NCBI GenBank assembly: GCA_040756085.1
Contig: JBFMAE010000040.1
Span: forward strand, 1 to 21,061
Reading direction: 5' to 3'
From: JBFMAE01 sp040756085
GTDB lineage: Bacteria > Desulfobacterota > BSN033 > UBA1163
Length of the DNA: 21,061 bases
Made by a program: the position numbers and the translations under genes
The notes under the pieces: generated by a model
What the model was told of the DNA's origin: nothing
Database searches by the model: none
Seen by the model: only the letters and a program-made list of their open reading frames with translations
Part shown: positions 5,708 through 13,276 of the stretch, piece after piece
Numbering within the stretch: the first letter of the stretch is position 1
Layout of the letters: every line of letters starts with the position of its first letter

Positions 5708-7213
5708 GTGCCAGAAATGGATAGGAAACCATTAATTGCAATGAAGGATGTTCAAAGATACAAAGTTTTACAAGATGTTATTGATAAACAATTGAGGGGG
5801 TTTGAGGCTTCTGAGATACTTGGATTAAGTTATGTCCATGTCTCAAGGCTTAAAACAAAATTATTAAAAGAAGGATTTGAAAGCCTTTTAAGAAAAATTC
5901 CAGATTCTCCACCAAATAAGAAAATAACAGATCAAATGGTTAATGAAATACTAAACCTGCGTAAAGACTTCTATTATGACTTTAATATTATGCACTTTAT
6001 GGATAAATTAAAAGAAGAACACGGGATTAAATTGTGCTATGAGAGTTTAAGACAGATATTGATTAAAGCAGGAGAACATCAACCAAGAAAGAAAAAGATT
6101 ATCCATAGACAACGAAGAAGAATGCCTAAAGCAGGAATGCTAGTTTAAATGGACTCTTCTCAACACCAGTGGCTTCTAAATATTCCTGAAAAATTGTGGC
6201 TTATTGCAATGATTGATGACGCAAATAATGAAGTACCTTATGCTAAGTTTTTCCCAACTGATACATTATTTGCCAATAGGCAGGTAATAAGAAGATTTAT
6301 TGAAATAAAAGGTACTTTCATGAGCCTTTATGTTGATAAAGCAAGTCATTTTAAAACTACAAGACATGGAGGATTGCATTACTCAGTTAATCAAGAACAA
6401 GATGATACTCAGATAGAAAGAGCCTTGGAAGAATTAGGTATCACTATTATTCCTGCTAATTCTCCTCAGGCTAAAGGTAGAATAGAAGTTAGGTTCAGAT
6501 TATTTCAAGATCGTCTTATTAAAGAGATGAGACTTGCTGGAATCAAAAATTATGATGAGGCAAATAAATTCCTGACTGAGAAATTCTTGCCTTGGCATAA
6601 CACTAAATACACCCATGAGGTTGAAAGTGTTTATATGCCTATACCAAAAGAGAAAAATTTAGATTTAATCTTTTGTATCAAAAAAGAAAGAACGGTCAAC
6701 AATGATAATACCATTAGTTTCAACGGTTCTATTATCCAAATACACCATCAAACATGAGACTCTCCTTTGCAAAAACAAAGGTTGATGTATGTTTATTAGA
6801 AGATAATAGAATCTTCGTATTGGATAAAGACAAAGTTGTTGCAGAATCTGTGTTCTCTAAGGACAACAAAACCATTAAGAAAGAAAAGAAGATAGAAAGG
6901 TTGTTAAATCAAAGGGAACACATGCCAGTAAAGATATTTCCAAAGAAGACTTATATTCCACCGGCAGAACATCCATGGAGAAAATCATTTGCTAAATGGA
7001 TTAAATTAAGAGAAGAAGCTAAAAAGATAAGAGGGTTGGCATATGAGAGACAGATAGAAAAGAATGAAATTTGGCAGGTATCCAAACCCTTACCAAGTTC
7101 AAAAAAACTCAAATAAAGGGCAACCAGAGGCTAAATTCAAGATTGATTTGGGGCAGAAACCAGAGATTTTGCAAAATTCAGATAAAAATGAGATTGAAGT
7201 TATGACAAATTGA
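5708..7213 (+). pseudogene. ISNCY-family DDE transposase, broken by a stop and frameshifts
   Basis: Three pieces read as one transposase. 5708-6148 is the helix-turn-helix N-terminus (ASEILGLSYVHVSRLKTKL), ending RMPKAGMLV. An in-frame TAA at 6146-6148 replaces the Gln usual in GMLxQMDSSxHxW (CAA to TAA). 6149-6757 is the catalytic core: MDSSQHQW and YVDKASHF hold the two Asp, and NSPQAKGRIEVRFR the Glu. A frameshift near 6750 leads to 6754-7116 (RLSFAKTKVDVCLL, the C-terminal beta domain). A third frame near 7060-7110 may extend the coding trace to TGA at 7211-7213. GGAGG precedes ATG 5708. The catalytic residues remain, but the gene cannot make a full-length protein without recoding, so the element is probably immobile. 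Confidence 0.85.
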
Positions 7214-7219
7214 AGATGG

Positions 7220-7268
7220 AAAATTTAACATTTCAAAATAGTAAAGATTTAACATTTGACTTTAGTAA
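7220..7268. repeat. Right double inverted repeat of the ISNCY-type element
   Basis: Inner copy 7220-7244 is perfectly complementary in inverse to 5648-5672. The outer copy 7249-7268 (ttaacatttgactttagtaa) is a diverged second motif. Confidence 0.85.
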
Positions 7269-7273
7269 TAACA

Positions 7274-8297
7274 CTTCCAGAGCACTGGTTTAATCAGCAG
7301 TGATGTCCCTGAAGAAATTGCTGACTGCTACCGATTGTTTATCTCCCTCCAATTCCGCTCAAAACCTATTGTTACAGGGACTTTTCTCATTGAAGGATTC
7401 AAGCCAATGTTTGAAATACTTTTTGCCATAAGGGGAGAATCTGCGGAATTAAGGAAGAAACCCCTTGCTATTTTCGATGCCTCTCCCTCCCCTCCTTTAA
7501 AATGGAGCAACTTGACAACCCAGAGTGTTATTGACTGCGCACGAGCAGGAATTCCTTCAGAGTTTGTTTCCATGTCTCTCACTGGTGCCACCTCACCAGT
7601 AACCCTTTCTGGAGCATTGGTTCAGCACTCTGTTGAGAATCTTGCAGGATTGGTTATTTCTCAATTGGCACAGCCTGGAGCACCTGTCATTTTCGGTGGC
7701 TCACCGGCCAGTTTTGACATGAGAACAGGAACTCCTCCCAATCGGAAAAAGGCTGAAGCTTCCAACCCATGCCTACATGGGTCTCAGTGATGCTAAGTGT
7801 GTTGATTGTCAAGCAGGATTAGAGTCAGGGATTGGTGCAATTTTGGCTGCTTTCTCTGGAGTTAATGTGGTTTCAGGGGGAGGGATGATGGATTTTGAAA
7901 GTTGTCAAGGCCTTGAGAAACTTGTCATAGACAAGGAGATCTCCGGAATGGCTTACCGCCTTATCGAAGGGATCAGCCAGAGGGACGAACCCATAGCCAT
8001 TGAACTCTTCACCGACTTAGAGAAAGGCATTAACTTTCTCACCCATCCCCACACAAAGAGGTGGTATCGTGTTGAAAAGACCTTTCCAAAGATAATTGAT
8101 CGAGGAAATTATGGACAGTGGCTCAGTTCAGGGAAACCAACCTTGACTGACCGTGCCTCAAGACAAGTTGAGTATCTCTTATCGCAGAAAGAGGAACCTT
8201 TTCTTTCAGATGAGATAAAAAAGAAATGAAAAAAATTATGGAATCATACGGAAAACGCTTCGGTTTGGAAAAACTTCCTTCCATTGAAGAATCGTGA
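7274..8297 (+). pseudogene. MttB-family corrinoid methyltransferase, 5'-truncated and frameshifted
   Basis: C-terminal ~340 residues of an MttB-superfamily protein; these move a methyl group from trimethylamine, glycine betaine or another quaternary amine to a corrinoid protein. Reading begins at the IS edge (FQSTGLISSDVPEEIADCYRLF). It continues through KPLAIFDASPSPPLKWS, SMSLTGATSPVTLSGALVQH and PVIFGGSPASFDMRTGTPP. An out-of-frame deletion of about 40 bp near 7740 removes roughly 14 conserved residues. The next frame gives IGKRLKLPTHAYMGLSDAK and VNVVSGGGMMDFESCQGLEKLVID. An A-tract shift near 8219-8226 precedes the last piece, MKKIMESYGKRFGLEKLP. The N-terminal third (family ~480-500 aa) is absent, lost at the IS. 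Clearly non-functional; the substrate of the ancestor is unknown. Confidence 0.88.
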
Positions 8298-9677
8298 AAG
8301 GAGAGCAAAAAATAAAATATGGATTAATCCCAGGGCTCAATCTTTTCGATACAACTCTTCTTGTCATTGGGTCTGTTTTTGGTTCAGGTATTTTCCTCAC
8401 AACAGGAGACATTGCCCTCTCCCTTCCTTCCAAGGGATGGATATTGCTCGTTTGGATTGCTGGTGGGCTCATAACCCTTACAGGTGCTCTCACATTTGGA
8501 GAATTGGGAGCATCTCTCCCAAGAGCAGGGGGGCAGTATATTTATTTAAAGGAAGCCTATGGTTCTCTTGCAGGTTTTCTCTACGGCTGGACGTTCTTTC
8601 TGATCATTCAAAGCGGAGGGGCTGCTGCAATTGCAGCAGGATTTTCCGAGTATGTTGGTTATTTCATCCCATTCCTCTCCCCCAACATGCAATTATTAAA
8701 GTTACTCTCTTAGGTTTTACCTATACCCTGTCTTACGGTCAGATTGTGGCAGTCATTGCAATAGTAAGCCTGACCATCACAAACTATTTTGGTTTGAAAT
8801 CAGGAAGTTTAGTCCAGAATCTTTTCACTGTACTGAAGATTGCTGCCGTTGTTTTCATTGGGGTTCTTGGTTTTTTAATAGGTAGAGGAGGCAATCTGAA
8901 TTTTTATGATTTCTTCTCCACAAGTAATTTCCATTTTAACTGGCTCAACGCCTTCGGGATTGCTCTGATAGCTGTTTACTGGACGTACGATGGATGGTAT
9001 TCTGTCAACTGCACAGCCAGTGAAATTAAGAATGTCAAAAAAATTTACCCCTTGGCTTGATCCTCGGGATTCTATCTGTGAATCTCATCTATTTTTTGAT
9101 GAATCTTGTTTATCTTCATGCCTTACCGGTTTCTAAAATAGAAGGGGTGAGGAGAATAGCGGAGACATCAGCACATGCTCTCTTTGGTCCCAAAGGAGCA
9201 ACTCTGATCTCAGCAACCATCATGATTTCCATTTTTGGGTGCCTGAGTGCTACCATTCTCTACGGTCCTCGTGTTTTCTACGCCATGGCTGAAGATAAAC
9301 TGTTCTTTAAAAAATTGGCTTCAATACATCCTAAGTATCATTCACCTGCGAATTCCATCATTGCCCAGGGAATCTGGTCATGCATTCTCTGTCTTTCAGG
9401 AACATTCTCTCAGCTCTATGAGTATGTTGTTTTCGCTTTGATCCTTTTCTTCTTCTTTGCAGGGCTATCAGTTTTTATCTTGCGATGGAAACATCCAGAA
9501 TTGGAGAGGCCATACCGAACCTGGGGTTATCCTCTTGTTCCTCTCATCTTCATTGTTGTAAATGCCTGGTTGTTCATCAACACACTCGTTCACCAGGTTT
9601 GGCAGTCAGCTCTTGGATTGATCATCATTGGAATAGGTCTCCCTGCTTACTTTTTCTGGAGAAGAAAGAGTCCCTAA
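8294..9677 (+). pseudogene. APC-family amino acid/amine permease, frameshifted twice
   Basis: Inner-membrane permease of the APC superfamily, about 460 aa if read through. It starts with ATG 8294, overlapping the end of the mttB remnant, with AGGAGA-like sequence nearby. Piece one is IPGLNLFDTTLLVIGSVFGSGIFLTTG (TM1, canonical GSGIF) through TM3-4. The frame breaks near 8685-8700. Piece two holds YTLSYGQIVAVIAIVSLTITNYFGLKSG and WTYDGWYSVN. A break at the A7 tract 9037-9043 (one A short) leads to piece three, VNLIYFLMNLVYL, ATILYGPRVFYAMAEDKLFFKKLA and the terminal helices, ending WRRKSP at 9677. Adjacency to mttB suggests a methylated-amine uptake and use pair. Both are decayed. Confidence 0.85.
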
Positions 9678-10555
9678 TAGTTCTCTTTTTTTATCTTGGC
9701 AAAGAGTTCATAGAGAATGGGCAGCAATATCTGCTCAAAGAAAATGGCAACAATAAAACCTCCAATATAAACTAATGCTAAAGGAAGGTGGATTTCTGAG
9801 CCAGTTGTGTATCCCAATGCAAGAGGTAGGACTCCTAAAATTAAAATAAGTTCTGTCATGAGAATAGGTCTTAATCGGGTGAGTGAGCCTTGAATCACTG
9901 CTTCGTGAAGTCCTAACCCTTCTTTCCTCAAGTCGTTTATTTTTCCTATCAAAAGGATTCCATTTTGTAAGGCAATGCCGAATAGGGCAATAAAACCAAT
10001 GAGAGAAGAAACATTTAAGGTCTGACCACTAATAAAAAGAGCTAAGACTCCTCCTGCCAGGGTCATTGGGACATTGATGAGTATCAGTAAAGATTGACGA
10101 ATTGAACCCAGAGAAGAAAAGAGAACTAAAAAAACAATGAGAGAAACTACAATTAACATTAAGGTGAGCTGTTTCATAGCCTTTTGTTGACTTTCGAATT
10201 GACCTCCAAAAGTGACAAAATAGCCCTTAGGTAAAGAGACCTCTCTTTCCATCTTTTCTTCAGCCTCTTTAACAAAACTACCAATGTCTCTATTAACTAC
10301 ATTGCAAAGGATTATTTTTCTTCTCATTAAATTCTCTCGAAAGATGGTATGTGGTCCCTCGCTTTTGGTAATCTCTGCCATATGAGAAAGGGGAATCCTC
10401 TGGCCATCAGGTGTATCTATAAGCGAGTCCTCGATAGCTTCTTCATCCTTTTGATATCTATCAGGGAGACGGAGCAGGATCGAGGTAATTCTATCAGCTT
10501 CATAGACATCGGTTACCTCTAAGCCATTTAAGGCAGTTTCTATCATCTCTGCCAC
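9674..10555 (-). pseudogene. CusA/CzcA-type RND metal efflux pump, C-terminal third only
   Basis: About 293 residues matching the end of heavy-metal RND pumps (normally ~1030 aa, inner membrane). Visible parts are the periplasmic docking segment (DTPDGQRIPLSHMAEI, SEGPHTIFRENL) and then the C-terminal six-helix bundle with NVPMTLAGGVLALFISGQTLNVSSLIGFIALFGIALQNGILLI and LRPILMTE, ending ELFAKIKKENY. There is no proper start. Upstream, the same frame is fused to an IS1634-type transposase remnant with the junction around residue V-A-E at 10555. The gene converges on the APC permease with overlapping stops. It cannot pump without the N-terminal two thirds. Confidence 0.87.
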
Positions 10556-10974
10556 CTCTTCATTACAAACCTCACCTATTATCCACCCTAAACCAAGCTC
10601 CTCCCCTATCTTCCTTATGATAAGAACTGGTCCAAATGTAAAGGATTGCTCTGCCTTTAAATCTCCTTCAGTAAAAAGCTCACCACCAGCATATCTCGCT
10701 AATTTTTTGCTAATTCCAGCAAATTCTCCTTTTCGATTAAATCAACCCTCCCTAAATGGGCAATCACTCTTTGTTTGGATTTGCCCTTCTCTCTGTATGA
10801 TTCAACTATCCTCAAATATTCCCTATAATTCCTGTTTTTCTGTCTTTACTCTTCATTGTTCTTAAAAACATTTTGTCACCTCTAAATTAATTTTAAAAAT
10901 ATCCAAAACATCATGATTAATTAAAGCACATAAAAAGAGCCATGTCAGGAGAGTCAAGAAAAAATTTGTCACTA
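10556..10974 (-). mobile_element. 5' remnant of an IS1634/IS4-superfamily element
   Basis: On the minus strand, ATG 10871 opens MFLRTMKSKDRKTG. After a shift near 10815 the frame reads EYLRIVESYREKGKSKQRVIAHLGRVD, and after a shift in the A6 tract at 10703-10708 it reads KKLARYAGGELF, then EQSFTFGPVLIIRKIGEELGLG. This is the typical N-terminus of IS1634-type transposases, here about 105 residues. A putative IS tip (gtagtgacaaa on the minus strand, ending near 10974) and a possible promoter (TTGACT at 10952-10957) lie upstream. The body and other end are gone, replaced by the cusA fragment. Confidence 0.6.
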
Positions 10975-11300
10975 CAAAGAAATCAAAAAAACAGGATTTA
11001 AAATGGGTATCTAATTACAGGGGATATTAATTTTAAGGGGTTTTTGGAAGTGAAACAAAATGAAAACTATATCAAAAATGGAATTCAAACCTAAATTTTG
11101 TCAAACATGAGATAAGGGTGAGGCCGGGGAAAACGAGCAGGATTTGCGTAGCTTTTCCCTAAAGGTAGTGTCAAAAATAAGTGCAATAAAAATAATTGCT
11201 ATGATAAAACAAGTTCAGGCTATAAGCTGGATTGGGGCTAAGCGAAGCCAGATAGGCTCTGCTCTAAGCCGGAAGCGCTCGTAAACTTGAAAATACATGA
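10975..11300. other. Non-coding, degenerate region
   Basis: No convincing coding frame. A sequence near 11167-11195 (ggtagtgtcaaaaataagtgc) resembles an IS tip. A GC-richer stretch at 11225-11280 (ggctaagcgaagcc, ggctctgctctaagcc) has partial inverted repeats. I see no tRNA or clear terminator. It is probably the scar of further mobile DNA. Confidence 0.4.
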
Positions 11301-12056
11301 TTAATAGAATAAATAATCAACACTGTGCAGCAGCCCATCCACGACATTGTGCATCAGAATGGGACCGACTAAACTCCTTGTCTCTTGATAAATGTAACTC
11401 GAAAAAAGGCCGTATGCAGTAGCAAAGAGAAGATGTGGAACCAAAGTTAGCCACGAACCGCCGAAAAACATATGGGGGCCAAAATGTCCCACCCCGAATA
11501 TAATTGCTGTTATTATCGAACCGATATGAAAATCCCACTTATACAGGGTAACAATCCCCTTCAGTTTTTTCATTAAATAAGTCTGCACCAACCCTCGGGT
11601 TATGGTCTCTTCAAAGATACCGACAAAAATCCACTGGAAAGTCATCATTCCCAGGATATTGACTGAAGTCAGGAGAGAGGGATGTGCAGGCTTAAATTGA
11701 ACTCCGGATATTAATTCGGGAAAATGGTTCAATAATATTCCTAAAAGGCCAACGAAGATACCCAGGACGAGGCTGAGTTTGATTTTAAGATTTTTGCTTG
11801 CCAGACTGAAACCGTAATCTTTGAGCCTGCCTCGAGAAATTTTCCAGATTATGAACATGCCTACGGCAAACGCAACTGAGTCGCCGATATACTTTGGTAT
11901 CCAAGGAGAACCTTCAACTAAAGGCATGTATCCGGGAATTCTCTTGAGTAAAGCGAGGATGAAAAAGCCCGCTCCAAATGCAAGAAACATCCACAGGCAT
12001 GATTTACCTATCGCCTGCCATTTTATTTCAATGTCGTTTGTTTTAATCACACCCAT
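11301..12056 (-). CDS. CPBP-family intramembrane metalloprotease
   Basis: 251-aa polytopic membrane protein. Motif 1 is GIFEETITRGL (EExxxR), motif 2 is FGVGHFG (His), motif 3 is ILMHNVVDG (His-Asn), together the catalytic set of CPBP/CAAX-type glutamic proteases. About seven to eight hydrophobic segments are visible. ATG 12056 overlaps the stop of the upstream methyltransferase, so they are likely co-transcribed. Bacterial members act in bacteriocin immunity, peptide maturation or unknown roles. No bacteriocin-like gene is visible nearby, so the substrate is unknown. Confidence 0.88.
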   Translation of the reverse strand: MGVIKTNDIEIKWQAIGKSCLWMFLAFGAGFFILALLKRIPGYMPLVEGSPWIPKYIGDSVAFAVGMFIIWKISRGRLKDYGFSLASKNLKIKLSLVLGIFVGLLGILLNHFPELISGVQFKPAHPSLLTSVNILGMMTFQWIFVGIFEETITRGLVQTYLMKKLKGIVTLYKWDFHIGSIITAIIFGVGHFGPHMFFGGSWLTLVPHLLFATAYGLFSSYIYQETRSLVGPILMHNVVDGLLHSVDYLFY

Positions 12057-12763
12057 TAGCCTTTCTCAGCCAAAAAGATTTTGGTAAGCAAGCATCTTTG
12101 GAAGCGAGCGTTCTTCAGTGTTTTTTCTTTTAATAGCTTTGGTAATACATCGTATTTCACCCACCAGGGTATTCCACCTTCAGCTATGGCTAAAATGCCT
12201 CCTGGCTTGAGCACTCGAATCATTTCAAATACTGCCTTCTCTCTGTTAGGGTGAATGTTGTGAAGTACATAAACAGAACCTATTGCATCAAAATAATTGT
12301 CGGGAAATGGGATCTCTCTGGCATCAGCAGTTTTTACTTTTACAATATTTTCTACTCCCTCAATTCGTATGTTTTCAAGCACCCTTTCGGGAATGTTTCC
12401 CGAGAGGTCGCCTTTTTTCCATACATCTATGCCCCAGACTTCACCTCCTGTAACTTGTCTGGTAAAAGCAATAGAAAGTGAGCCGCTCCCGCAACCAACA
12501 TCCAATACTTTACTACCTTTATTCACCTTACATTGATCTACTATAAATCTACTCAATTTGTCGCGATACCAATTGGTGGAATTTATCAACATCAAGGCTG
12601 TCATGTAGAGAAAACACACGAAGAGAGTAAGAAATAGATACTTCCACCAGCCTGGAATAAGAAGAAATCCCAAAAGGAAAATCACAGTTAGAGAAATGAA
12701 TACGAGCAAATCTTTTGGTGCTTGAACACCATAGTTGGGCTTCTTTCTCGTTTTATTTTTCAT
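12056..12763 (-). CDS. Membrane-anchored SAM-dependent methyltransferase
   Basis: 235 aa. Two hydrophobic helices (residues ~18-60: LLVFISLTVIFLLGFLLIPG and YLFLTLFVCFLYMTALML) precede a class I methyltransferase domain. The SAM motif is VLDVGCGSGSLSIAF, motif II is EVWGIDVW, motif III is DAREIPFPDNYFDAI, and the later motif is VLKPGGILAIAE. The last ~40 residues (PKLLKEKTLKNARFQ) resemble ubiE-like small-molecule or lipid methyltransferases. It overlaps its neighbours by 1 bp at the 3' end and 11 bp at the 5' end, indicating an operon. The substrate is unknown; membrane anchoring suggests a lipid or quinone-like acceptor. Confidence 0.87.
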   Translation of the reverse strand: MKNKTRKKPNYGVQAPKDLLVFISLTVIFLLGFLLIPGWWKYLFLTLFVCFLYMTALMLINSTNWYRDKLSRFIVDQCKVNKGSKVLDVGCGSGSLSIAFTRQVTGGEVWGIDVWKKGDLSGNIPERVLENIRIEGVENIVKVKTADAREIPFPDNYFDAIGSVYVLHNIHPNREKAVFEMIRVLKPGGILAIAEGGIPWWVKYDVLPKLLKEKTLKNARFQRCLLTKIFLAEKG

Positions 12764-13091
12764 CTTGTGCTCTCTTCTTCCTCAATAAATAGGTTTTCAA
12801 AGCGCAACAGAGCAAAAGAGTGGGGAGTAACAAGTTCAGGTAAAATAATACAGGCTGAGAGCCTGCTCCCATCGCAACCAGCTCGTAGATATGAAGAAAG
12901 ATCCAGACGATCGCAACGGCTACAACAAGCATGCGATCCTTTTTTCTCCACCAGAGAAAGGCTGTGGCAGTAGTCACAATGAACCCCACAATCGGGCCTG
13001 AATATGAGCTAATGACAAGAAACACCAAATTGCTTAAGGACAGCAGCACTAAAACAGCCAGAACAAATTTTTCATTTACGCTTTGCATCAT
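12753..13091 (-). CDS. Small membrane protein of unknown function
   Basis: 112 aa with four predicted hydrophobic helices: VLAVLVLLSLSNLVFLVISS, IVGFIVTTATAFLWW, MLVVAVAIVWIFLHIYELVAM and VLFYLNLLLPTLLLCCALKTYLL, and a basic tail RKKRAQDEK. No conserved motif that I recognise. It overlaps the methyltransferase start and the upstream ICMT-like remnant, so it is probably translated from the same message. Confidence 0.7.
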   Translation of the reverse strand: MMQSVNEKFVLAVLVLLSLSNLVFLVISSYSGPIVGFIVTTATAFLWWRKKDRMLVVAVAIVWIFLHIYELVAMGAGSQPVLFYLNLLLPTLLLCCALKTYLLRKKRAQDEK

Positions 13092-13206
13092 AAAAAGTCC
13101 GTTTTAATCCTCTCACAACATTCCACATCGGAACTCTTCTCATATACCTCCTATAGCGGTCTCCAAATTTTTTGATATTAAATGCATCTTCATTTTGAGA
13201 TGCCAT
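13072..13206 (-). pseudogene. C-terminal remnant of an isoprenylcysteine/phospholipid methyltransferase (ICMT-like)
   Basis: About 44 residues (NEDAFNIKKFGDRYRRYMRRVPMWN) match the characteristic end of ICMT/PEMT-type membrane methyltransferases, E..L...FG..Y..Y..RVP. The rest of the gene is missing: upstream is the 3' end of the TonB receptor. The open frame extends to 13299, but its first residues look like random intergenic coding. It is probably a deletion relic that may still be translated as a leader to the membrane protein at 13091. Confidence 0.5.
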
Positions 13207-13276
13207 CCAAAAGCAGAGCAGGGAAAATGAATTTAATTTATAAAGGTTATAATGGTTAATCTTTAAAATTGTGTTT

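Larger units (their letters stand above)
5620..7273 (+). mobile_element. ISNCY-type insertion sequence, decayed
   Basis: About 1654 bp. It is bounded by TGTTA at the left and TAACA at the right, and encodes a single DDE transposase in three broken pieces. Each end carries two copies of a ~20-bp motif (TTACTATTTTGAAATGTTAA-like). The inner copies form a perfect 25-bp inverted repeat, 5648-5672 against 7220-7244. No target duplication is evident: the left flank is the fur promoter region and the right flank is the interior of an mttB-like gene. The flanks are therefore unrelated, which points to recombination or deletion at this element. Confidence 0.85.

Noticed and set aside
5608..7292. actggtt copies (5611-5617 and 7281-7287) as a target duplication of the ISNCY-type element
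   Set aside because: They lie at different distances from the element tips, and the right one is part of mttB coding sequence, so chance is likely.
11225..11280. Integron attC-like site in the GC-richer stretch
   Set aside because: Inverted segments are imperfect, with no R/L core pair, no integrase and no cassette nearby.
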